A stretch of DNA of 8,635 bases from Candidatus Berkelbacteria bacterium (GTDB lineage Bacteria; Patescibacteriota; UBA1384; JAHJRZ01), in assembly GCA_026397195.1 (NCBI GenBank), contig JAPLVI010000086.1, positions 1 through 8,635 on the forward strand, given 5' to 3'. How positions within the stretch are numbered: the first letter of the stretch is position 1; each line of letters begins with the position of its first letter. The translations under genes were made by a program, and so were the position numbers. Shown piece by piece: positions 1 through 6,366 of the stretch. The notes under the pieces are model-generated. The model was given only the letters and a program-made list of their open reading frames with translations. It was not told where the DNA came from and ran no database searches.

Positions 1-638
1 TAGGCACTGGTCTGGCTAATCTTGATGGAGTAATGCATCTACAGGCTGACGTCTTGGCTGATTATGGCGTACCAATCAATATCGCTGAAGGTTTATTGGA
101 AAAAAGGATTAGTGAGGTTGCCCGAGGAGTTAATGCAATCAATCATTACCAAACAGTAGATGCAGCCAAACTTCTTGATATTCCCATTATGTGTGTTCAT
201 ACGCCAGCAGATAATTTAGTCTATCAATTTGTGCGAGGAAAGATTGATAAGGAAAATCCGCAAACTATTGAAGAATTAATTAATCTTCTCAAAAAAATTC
301 CGGAATATCATGAGGCGACGAGATTAGGTTTCGGGCCAAAAATTTTTGCCGGTGCGCCTCATCGCCGTTGTGGTAAAATCGCCGTGACGGAAATGACTGG
401 TGGGACTGAAGGAGCAAAAGAAATCTATGAAAAAATGGCAATTGCTGGTATCGGCACGATTGTTGGTATGCATTTATCAGAACAGCATAAAGAAGAAGCA
501 GAGAAATATCATTTAAATGTTATTATTGCCGGGCATATTTCTTCAGATTCACTGGGGCTCAATCTTTTTCTTGACAAGATTGAGAAAAACGGAGTGATGG
601 TCATCCCCTGCTCCGGTTTAATTAGAATAAAAAGATAA
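1..638 (+). CDS. NIF3-like putative metal-binding protein, 5' end missing
   Basis: This is the 3' part of a gene; the reading frame (first full codon at base 3) is open to the window edge. The ATG at 33 is probably internal, because the frame continues upstream and the visible part is shorter than a usual NIF3 protein of about 250-370 residues. Two family signatures are visible. One is VHTPADN (bases 195-215), matching the NIF3 'H-T-P-x-D' metal-site segment. The other is GHISSDSLG (bases 531-557), matching the C-terminal 'GH-x3-E' segment but with Asp in place of the usual Glu. The N-terminal His-His pair would lie upstream of the window. NIF3/DUF34 proteins bind a pair of metal ions, usually in the cytoplasm, and most have no firmly known reaction; some are proposed nucleotide or metal-related hydrolases. 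The next gene starts one base after the stop, so the two may be co-transcribed, but no functional link is evident. The family call is fairly good; the function is unknown. Confidence 0.72.
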   Translation, partial: GTGLANLDGVMHLQADVLADYGVPINIAEGLLEKRISEVARGVNAINHYQTVDAAKLLDIPIMCVHTPADNLVYQFVRGKIDKENPQTIEELINLLKKIPEYHEATRLGFGPKIFAGAPHRRCGKIAVTEMTGGTEGAKEIYEKMAIAGIGTIVGMHLSEQHKEEAEKYHLNVIIAGHISSDSLGLNLFLDKIEKNGVMVIPCSGLIRIKR

Positions 639-639
639 A

Positions 640-1197
640 ATGCAATACAAAGTGCCACAAAAAATAGATTTGGAAGATAAAATTATTGGGCCTTTAACCC
701 TGAAGCAGTTTATTTATCTTTTGGGCGGTGGGTTGATTGATTATATGATTTTATCGGCCACGAAATCTTCTTTCTTGGGATGGATGGTGATTGTCTTAGT
801 TTCTTTACTAGCCCTAGCTTTTGCTTTTGTCCAGATCGAAGAACAACCTTTTTCATACCTGGTAACAAATTTTTTTACTTATACTCTAAGACCTAAATTA
901 AGACTGTGGGATAAACGGGGCAAAGTAGAAAGGGCGATAAATTTTACAAATAAACAGGCGGAAAAACCAATAGGCCCAGCGATGAAAAGACCGGAGGAGG
1001 TAAAAAGCTCACTTGAAGCTTTGTCCCAAGTTCTTGATACCCATGGCTGGAGTCCAGAACAATATAAAGAAGAATTACAAAGATATGGAATTCAAAGCGA
1101 TTTAGAAGAAAGAATAAAATCTTCAACCACCGCTAAAAAAGATTTGAATTTAGGCAGGACTGAAGAAGCAGAAGTGGATTTATTACATAAGGCTTAG
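640..1197 (+). CDS. PrgI-family T4SS inner-membrane protein
   Basis: This 185-residue protein opens with YKVPQKIDLEDKIIGPLTLKQ (residues 3-22), the typical beginning of the PrgI family, which confirms the ATG at 640 although no Shine-Dalgarno precedes it. Two hydrophobic segments follow (about residues 24-40 and 46-65), then a cytoplasmic RPKLRLWDKRG segment (84-94) also typical of the family. PrgI is a small membrane component of Gram-positive-type conjugation systems and occupies the VirB3 position beside the VirB4 ATPase. It probably docks the motor to the membrane. The order PrgI, TraC-like, VirB4 here fits that role exactly. The C-terminal stretch of about 90 residues is hydrophilic and charged, with predicted helices around 119-160; it is longer than in short PrgI proteins and has no function I can name. 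The start lies one base after the upstream stop, so translation may depend on coupling. Confidence 0.9.
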   Translation: MQYKVPQKIDLEDKIIGPLTLKQFIYLLGGGLIDYMILSATKSSFLGWMVIVLVSLLALAFAFVQIEEQPFSYLVTNFFTYTLRPKLRLWDKRGKVERAINFTNKQAEKPIGPAMKRPEEVKSSLEALSQVLDTHGWSPEQYKEELQRYGIQSDLEERIKSSTTAKKDLNLGRTEEAEVDLLHKA

Positions 1198-1198
1198 C

Positions 1199-1207
1199 TG
1201 ATATAAT
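1199..1207 (+). promoter_or_regulatory. Extended -10 promoter before the TraC-like gene
   Basis: TGATATAAT matches the extended -10 consensus TGnTATAAT exactly. It lies just after the stop of the PrgI gene, in the widest gap of the gene block. Transcription would start near 1214, about 20 bases before the ATG at 1234. The -35 position (TTTATT, 1179-1184, 17-base spacer) is weak, which extended -10 promoters tolerate. AT-rich DNA produces such matches by chance, but the placement in a gap supports this one. Confidence 0.5.
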
Positions 1208-1224
1208 GTATCTGCTAATTAATT

Positions 1225-1232
1225 AGGAGGGG
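1225..1232 (+). promoter_or_regulatory. Ribosome binding site of the TraC-like gene
   Basis: AGGAGGGG is one of the two strongest Shine-Dalgarno matches in the window. It ends only one base before the ATG at 1234 (three bases from AGGAGG itself), which is closer than the usual 5-9 bases. It supports the 1234 start and suggests independent translation of this gene. Confidence 0.7.
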
Positions 1233-1233
1233 C

Positions 1234-2226
1234 ATGGAAAATACGCCGAATAATCAGGGGCAGTTTGGAGCATCTCAACTGCAACCGCAGCCACAACAGC
1301 CTCAACCGCAAGGACAAACTCCACAAAGTGAACCCAAACAAGGACAAACCCCGAAACCACCAGCAAAAAAGGTTACCCCAGTAGAAAAACAAAAGATTAG
1401 GGAAGCTCGTCCAAAAAACGTTGCAGCTCAAGAAGCCGAGGCTAGAGAAAAAAGAGCAGAAGAACTTAACATTGAAGAAAAAAAACCAAATATCACTGGA
1501 CCTGTTCTTTCGCCTCAGCAAGAAATGAATCCTCAAACTTTAACAGTCGTTGCTCCCAGTACACAGAATTATTTAGATATCGAAGAAATACACAATGGGG
1601 TGGTAATTTTAAAAAATGGCGGCCTGCGCATGGTTCTGATGGTTTCGGCAATAAATTTTGCCTTAAAAAGCGAACAAGAACAGAATGCAATTATTTATTC
1701 ATTCCAAGGATTTTTGAATTCTCTTTCTTTCCCTATTCAAATTGTGATGCAATCAAGACGTCTCGATCTTTCAGCTTATCTTGCCAAGCTTAAAACCAAG
1801 AACAAAGAAGAAGAAAATCCTCTGATTCGACTTCAAATGGCCGATTATATTAGTTTTATCGAGCAACTTTTAACGGTGGCTAATATTATGGAAAAGAAAT
1901 TTTATATAGTTATTCCCTATCAGCCAGTGATTATAAAAAAAGAAAATATTCTACAAAAAATAGGAAAAATTATAAGCTCCGGCGCAAAAAAAACAGAGAT
2001 TGTCGATTTTGAATTACATCGCAAAGAACTTGCCCACCGTACAGAAGTAATAGCAAGCGGACTCGGAAGTGTAGGATTACGTGCGGTGCAACTTAATACT
2101 CTTGAGCTTGCGGAATTATATTATTCTTCTTATAATCCTGAACTTGCAACACGCCAAAAAATTTTTTCTCTAGCTGATATCACTACGCCGGTTGTTGAAA
2201 AGGCAGAAGAAAGTGAGGGTAAGTAA
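1234..2226 (+). CDS. TraC-like / VirB4 N-terminal-domain protein of a T4SS
   Basis: This 330-residue protein has no membrane segment. Residues 8-45 are rich in Pro and Gln. Residues 46-85 are highly charged and probably helical or disordered. From about residue 112 comes a folded region (DIEEIHNGVVILKNGGLR, then FLNSLSFPIQIVMQSRR) resembling the TraC-like N-terminal domain of VirB4/TraC motors. Its C-terminal part (GSVGLRAVQLNTLELAELYY, 278-297) also resembles the end of a VirB4 N-terminal domain. It has no Walker motifs. It ends two bases before the VirB4 ATPase gene, so the usual VirB4 protein of about 800 residues appears divided into this gene and the next, and the two products probably act as one complex at the cytoplasmic face of the membrane with PrgI. 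The domain call rests on sequence pattern and on neighbours; the role of the Pro/Gln head is unknown. Confidence 0.8.
   Translation: MENTPNNQGQFGASQLQPQPQQPQPQGQTPQSEPKQGQTPKPPAKKVTPVEKQKIREARPKNVAAQEAEAREKRAEELNIEEKKPNITGPVLSPQQEMNPQTLTVVAPSTQNYLDIEEIHNGVVILKNGGLRMVLMVSAINFALKSEQEQNAIIYSFQGFLNSLSFPIQIVMQSRRLDLSAYLAKLKTKNKEEENPLIRLQMADYISFIEQLLTVANIMEKKFYIVIPYQPVIIKKENILQKIGKIISSGAKKTEIVDFELHRKELAHRTEVIASGLGSVGLRAVQLNTLELAELYYSSYNPELATRQKIFSLADITTPVVEKAEESEGK
1309..1368 (+). repeat. Two imperfect 30-base direct repeats in the Pro/Gln-rich head
   Basis: Two adjacent 30-base units (1309-1338 and 1339-1368) both begin CAAGGACAAAC and encode QGQTPQSEPK and QGQTPKPPAK. Together with the QLQPQPQQPQPQ run just before (bases 1276-1311), they make a low-complexity segment likely to expand or contract by slippage. 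They lie in frame inside the TraC-like gene. Confidence 0.65.
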
Positions 2227-2228
2227 TT

Positions 2229-4070
2229 ATGTGGCCATTTAAAAATAATAAACAACAAAATATTTTTAGCATGCTCAATCTCGGCAGGGGTTCAGAAACT
2301 GCTGAAGCGATGCAGAGATATCGAGAAGGGCTGGCAACAGAAAGGGATTTAATCGCTCCAGCGGCGATGGCAATCAATCCAAATTTTTTGCAGATCAATA
2401 ATTTTTATGCCAAAACAATTTATGTTTTTGCCTATCCTCGATATTTAAATACCAATTGGCTTTCATCTGTCATTAATTTCGATATGACACTTGATGTTGC
2501 CATCTTTATTTATCCGATGGAAACCAGGGAAGTGATGCAGAATTTACGTAAACGAATTGGACAAATGGAATCGACTTGGAGAATGCAACGAGAAAAGGGA
2601 CTTGTCTCTGACCCTGAACTAGAAACGGCCATGCAGGATGTCGAATCTCTGCGTTATTCTTTGCAAAAAGGAGAAGTAAAGCTTTTTCAAGCATCAATCT
2701 ATATGACAGTTTATGCTGACTCTTTGGATGAATTAAAAACTGCCTCGGATCAGCTAGAATCAATTCTCGGTGGTGCTTTGGTTTTCACTAAGCCCACTTT
2801 CCTGCGTATGGAGCAAGGATTCGATGCAACCCTACCTTCAGGTAATGACGAGCTTGGGATTCTGCGTAATCTCGATACTGGCTCACTTTCAACTGTTTTT
2901 CCCTTTACTTCATCTGAGCTGACAACTAATGAAGGCATTCTCTATGGTATCAACCGCCATAATAATTCTCTTATCCTTTTTGACCGTTTTAATCTCGAAA
3001 ATGCCAATTCAGTAGTCTTCGCTAAATCAGGTGCAGGAAAATCTTATGCAGTTAAACTCGAAGCGCTTAGATATCTGATGCTTGATACGGATGTCATTAT
3101 TATCGACCCTGAAAATGAATATAAAGCAATCTGCGAGGCAGTCGGCGGGACATTTATTAATGTTTCTTTGAATAGCCACGAACGAATAAACCCATTTGAC
3201 CTAACTATTACTAAAGAAGAATCAGGTGATGATGTTTTACGTTCGGCAGTCATCCGAGTTCATGGTCTTGTTAGGCTTATGGTTGGGGGGCTTGATCCTG
3301 AAGAAGATTCACTTTTGGAGAAAGCGATTTATGAGACTTACGCTTTAAAAGACATTTCAGCCGATGCTTCAACGCAAAAGAATGAACCGCCTTTGATATC
3401 GGACCTGCAGAATGTCTTACGTAATATGGAAGGTGGGGAAAGTGTAGCCAATAAGCTTGAGAAATTTACCGCTGGCACTTTCGCTGGACTATTCAACAAA
3501 ATGACAAATATTGATCTTTCGCGGGGATTTGTCGTATTCTCCATCCGTGATTTGGAAGAAGAACTTAGACCAGTCGCGATGTATATGATCCTCGGCTACA
3601 TCTGGAATTCAATCAGAATGGAGCTTCGAAGAAGAATAATGATTATTGATGAAGCCTGGTGGATGATGCAATACGAAGACTCAGCTAAGTTTTTATATGC
3701 ACTTGCAAAACGCGCACGAAAATATTATTTAGGTTTAACCATCATCAGTCAGGATGTTGAAGATTTTCTTACTTCAAAATACGGCCGGGCCGTCGTCGCT
3801 AATTCATCAATGCAACTACTTTTAAAACAGGCACCATCATCAATTGATATGGTGGCAGAAGTATTTAATCTGACCGAAGGTGAAAAGTTTTTGCTTTTGG
3901 AATCAGGGGTGGGCGAAGGTCTCTTTTTTGCCGGATTGAATCACGTCGCCATCAAAATAATCGCCTCTTATACTGAAGATCAGCTCATTACTTCTGATCC
4001 CAAGCAAATTTTGGCGATGAGGCAACAGTTGACCCAGGGAGCTGAGGAAGCTGCTGAAACTCAACTTTAA
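2229..4070 (+). CDS. virB4: VirB4-family T4SS motor ATPase
   Basis: This 613-residue protein is the ATP-driven motor of a type IV secretion or conjugation system, acting at the cytoplasmic side of the inner membrane. Visible motifs in order are: Walker A AKSGAGKS (265-272) with Lys271; IIDPENEY (291-298) and ERINPFD (318-324), both typical of VirB4/TraC; Walker B IMIIDEAWW (470-478) with Asp474 and Glu475; and the TIISQDVEDF segment (504-513) with the conserved Gln508. The first Walker A position is Ala instead of Gly; the rest is intact, so the enzyme is probably active. Residues 1-240 hold only the later part of the usual VirB4 N-terminal region; the earlier part is encoded by the gene just upstream. 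A modest GAGGG (2215-2219) lies nine bases before the ATG, inside the upstream gene, which suggests coupled translation. The C-terminal tail after 580 is polar and variable. Confidence 0.95.
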   Translation: MWPFKNNKQQNIFSMLNLGRGSETAEAMQRYREGLATERDLIAPAAMAINPNFLQINNFYAKTIYVFAYPRYLNTNWLSSVINFDMTLDVAIFIYPMETREVMQNLRKRIGQMESTWRMQREKGLVSDPELETAMQDVESLRYSLQKGEVKLFQASIYMTVYADSLDELKTASDQLESILGGALVFTKPTFLRMEQGFDATLPSGNDELGILRNLDTGSLSTVFPFTSSELTTNEGILYGINRHNNSLILFDRFNLENANSVVFAKSGAGKSYAVKLEALRYLMLDTDVIIIDPENEYKAICEAVGGTFINVSLNSHERINPFDLTITKEESGDDVLRSAVIRVHGLVRLMVGGLDPEEDSLLEKAIYETYALKDISADASTQKNEPPLISDLQNVLRNMEGGESVANKLEKFTAGTFAGLFNKMTNIDLSRGFVVFSIRDLEEELRPVAMYMILGYIWNSIRMELRRRIMIIDEAWWMMQYEDSAKFLYALAKRARKYYLGLTIISQDVEDFLTSKYGRAVVANSSMQLLLKQAPSSIDMVAEVFNLTEGEKFLLLESGVGEGLFFAGLNHVAIKIIASYTEDQLITSDPKQILAMRQQLTQGAEEAAETQL

Positions 4071-4074
4071 GGAG
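4069..4074 (+). promoter_or_regulatory. Ribosome binding site of the first M23 hydrolase gene
   Basis: AAGGAG overlaps the TAA stop of the VirB4 gene and lies four bases before the ATG at 4079. It fixes the start of the hydrolase gene and indicates that it belongs to the same transcript as VirB4. Confidence 0.65.
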
Positions 4075-4078
4075 AAAG

Positions 4079-5248
4079 ATGGCGAACGTAAAACCCAAAT
4101 CTCCGCGTCAACCGAAAGCCCAAACCCGAAAGAAACGACCGTCTCAAGGAACCCAAGGTGGAGGCGAAAAAGAAAAAAGTCTACTTTCGAAAATTCTTGA
4201 GGGAGGAATTTTTTCTTGTGCTTTAATTATTTTAGTTTTTATAGGGATGATTGTTATCGGTATTCTCGCCCTGATTTCTGTCCTCGGAACGCTGGGATTT
4301 GCCGACCGCCCTTATCTTTCTGGCTCAGTTGATTCTCCTTATGACTGTAATGTTACTTATCCTTCTGGCAGCAATGAACAGGCAATGGCAAGTTATATTA
4401 ATTCCATAATCCCTTCGGGCTCACCGCTTCGAGGTATGGGGGATCATTTTGTAGCCACTGCCAAAGCCGGAAATAAACACCCATTATTTATCGCTCATTT
4501 TGCCCAAAAAGAGAGCAGCTGGGGAACGACGGGCATTGCCACTAATGGCTCCAATAATCCTTTCGGTCGAAAAGCCGCTAAAGGGGACCAAAGTGTCGGT
4601 GGCTTCAAAAAATTCAATTCTTGGGAGGCAGCAATTGATGATCAGGGTCCGTTTTTAAAAATAGTTTATCAAGATTTGGGTTATCATACGATTGATCAAA
4701 TTATTAACCGTTACTGCCCGACGGACGACGGATGCGACACTCAGGGTTATATTGCACAAGTAAGGAATTTTATATCTTCAAATATCGCCGAAGCCAATGG
4801 GGCCTTTGGCGCCGATCCTTGTGTTGTTACCGGCATCGCAGCTGGACCAGGCGGTCCAGGATCCTTGGTCTTTACTTGGCCCATACCAGGAAGACACGAA
4901 ATCACCAGTCGCTTTGGTGTACCAAGAAGCTATGGTTCACATGAGGGGGTAGATATAAGTGCAGAAATGGGCGATACAATTGTGGCAGCGGCCGACGGAA
5001 CAGTAAAATATATTGATGGTGGTTATGGCATAGGAATAACTATTGATCATAATAACGGCCTGAAAACTATTTATGGTCATCTAATGGAAAATGGTGGCCG
5101 CCTTGTGTCCGAGGGTCAAGTCGTTAAGGCGGGACAGGCAATAGGCAGGGCTGATAGTACTGGTAATTCGTCTGGCAATCATCTGCACTTTACGGTCATA
5201 GTAAATGGGCAATATGTTGATCCATGTGGGAGGTTTATATCATGCTAA
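4079..5248 (+). CDS. Membrane-anchored bifunctional wall hydrolase (glucosaminidase-like plus M23 peptidase)
   Basis: This 389-residue protein has a Lys/Arg-rich cytoplasmic head (1-40), one membrane segment (about 43-70) and an exported body. Residues about 120-235 look like a glucosaminidase/lysozyme-like domain: QKESSWGTTG with probable catalytic Glu145, followed by NNPFGR (159-164). A Gly/Pro linker (252-262) leads to an M23 (LytM-type) zinc endopeptidase with every ligand present: His288 and Asp292 in HEGVD, His334 in YGHL, and His368/His370 in HLHF. It should cut both glycan strands and peptide bridges of peptidoglycan. Its position directly behind VirB4 fits a VirB1- or CwlT-like enzyme that opens the wall for the secretion machine, although CwlT uses an NlpC/P60 domain instead of M23. 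Six cysteines lie outside the membrane (90, 213, 219, 248, 383, 389) and could form disulfides. The last seven bases overlap the next gene. Confidence 0.92.
   Translation: MANVKPKSPRQPKAQTRKKRPSQGTQGGGEKEKSLLSKILEGGIFSCALIILVFIGMIVIGILALISVLGTLGFADRPYLSGSVDSPYDCNVTYPSGSNEQAMASYINSIIPSGSPLRGMGDHFVATAKAGNKHPLFIAHFAQKESSWGTTGIATNGSNNPFGRKAAKGDQSVGGFKKFNSWEAAIDDQGPFLKIVYQDLGYHTIDQIINRYCPTDDGCDTQGYIAQVRNFISSNIAEANGAFGADPCVVTGIAAGPGGPGSLVFTWPIPGRHEITSRFGVPRSYGSHEGVDISAEMGDTIVAAADGTVKYIDGGYGIGITIDHNNGLKTIYGHLMENGGRLVSEGQVVKAGQAIGRADSTGNSSGNHLHFTVIVNGQYVDPCGRFISC
5228..5233 (+). promoter_or_regulatory. Ribosome binding site deciding the start of the first propeller-like gene
   Basis: GGGAGG lies eight bases before the ATG at 5242, an ideal spacing. 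It sits downstream of the earlier in-frame ATG at 5224, so translation most likely begins at 5242. It lies inside the coding end of the M23 hydrolase gene. Confidence 0.75.
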
Positions 5249-6366
5249 CTAAAAACAAAAAATTTATTATTTTTATTCTTATCGTCATTGTCCTTGTGGC
5301 TATCGTTTTTTTGATTTATTATTTTTGGTCAAAAAGCAAGAAGACTCCCATAGAAGAAAAAACGATAACCAAAATAACTGAAGAAAAGGCTAAGGGAATA
5401 AATTATATAGAAAAAGAAAATAAAATCCGTTTCTTGAGTCTAAATAGTTTCACTTTTAAAGAGTTAGATTTGAAAACCAATAAATTATCTAATTTAAATT
5501 ATATCCCGATGTATCTCGTTCAGGATATTATTTGGTCTCCAAATAGTAAAAGAATAATATTAAAAGTGAAAAACAATCGGGCGATTTTATCACAACAAGG
5601 ATATTTATTAGACAAAAATGCTCCTGACGATACAATAACAACTTGGTCATTTGATTTGGAGAATCAATCATTGCTCGAATTACCTCGGGAAATAGGTGGT
5701 GTTGAATGGTTAAATGATGAGAGAATAATTTATTATTATTCTAAGAGTTTTGTTAATATAGATATCTCCAAGGAGTTATCTGGTTCTTCATTGAATGAAT
5801 CCAACTTTGAAGGAAAAGATTATAAAAAAATTATAGACCTCGATAATAATAAATTCTTTGGCTCTCAAGTTCACCTCTCGCCAGATAAAAGTCAAGCTAT
5901 TCTTTTTCCTGAAACAGAGGGAGTGGGAAATAATTACAGCTATATTATTGATCTCAAGACCAAAGCAATCAAAAATATCACTGAAGACAAGCTAACTGCC
6001 GCTGCCTCCTGGTCGACAAGCGGTAAGAATATTTTTCTTTATCAAATAATCAAAGGAGAAAACGAAACAAACCAAAAATTTGATGTGTGGTTTGCCAATA
6101 AAGAAGGGGTAAATAAGAAAAAAATTGATTCCAAGTCTTTATATGGCCTAGTTATTACGAACAAAGATGACAGTTATATCTACATAGCTTCATTTGACAA
6201 AGACAATAATCAAATAATTTATCAAATCAATTCTGGGAGCTTGGACAAAAAAATAATTATTGATTCAACCAAAGAAAAAGATCTAGTCAACATTACCGAA
6301 ATTGGATTATTGCAAAATAATATTTACGCTGTTGCTAACGATTATTTATATTTAATCAAGATTTAA
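5242..6366 (+). CDS. Membrane-anchored protein, probable TolB/WD40-type beta-propeller (first copy)
   Basis: I do not recognise a named family. With the start at 5242 (GGGAGG eight bases upstream; an ATG at 5224 would add six residues with no ribosome site) the protein has 374 residues. A short Lys-rich head and a membrane segment (about 8-29) are followed by an exported body. The body contains spaced W-S/P-D and aromatic strand motifs such as IIWSPNSKRIIL (96-107), VEWLNDERIIYY (154-165), VHLSPDKSQAILF (210-222) and ASWSTSGKNIFLY (255-267), the pattern of TolB/WD40-like propeller blades. No catalytic motif is seen. The gene overlaps the stop of the M23 hydrolase by seven bases (ATGCTAA), so the two products are probably made together and may interact at the wall. 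It is visibly richer in Lys, Ile, Asn and A/T than the hydrolase genes. A related protein is encoded at 7571-8605. Confidence 0.78.
   Translation: MLTKNKKFIIFILIVIVLVAIVFLIYYFWSKSKKTPIEEKTITKITEEKAKGINYIEKENKIRFLSLNSFTFKELDLKTNKLSNLNYIPMYLVQDIIWSPNSKRIILKVKNNRAILSQQGYLLDKNAPDDTITTWSFDLENQSLLELPREIGGVEWLNDERIIYYYSKSFVNIDISKELSGSSLNESNFEGKDYKKIIDLDNNKFFGSQVHLSPDKSQAILFPETEGVGNNYSYIIDLKTKAIKNITEDKLTAAASWSTSGKNIFLYQIIKGENETNQKFDVWFANKEGVNKKKIDSKSLYGLVITNKDDSYIYIASFDKDNNQIIYQINSGSLDKKIIIDSTKEKDLVNITEIGLLQNNIYAVANDYLYLIKI

Noticed and set aside
571..599. Perfect TTGACA at 571-576, a possible -35 for the PrgI gene
   Set aside because: No -10-like hexamer lies 16-18 bases downstream (the sequence there is GTGATG), and the site is inside the conserved NIF3 coding end.
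1219..1536. Minus-strand open frame of 105 codons opposite the Pro/Gln-rich head
   Set aside because: It is rich in Trp, Leu and Phe as expected from the complement of Gln/Pro/Lys codons, and resembles no family; a shadow of the TraC-like gene.
4842..4859. Perfect 7-base inverted repeat CTGGACC / GGTCCAG with a 4-base loop
   Set aside because: It lies inside the Gly/Pro linker codons of the first hydrolase and has no T-run after it, so it is not a terminator; repeated Gly and Pro codons explain it.
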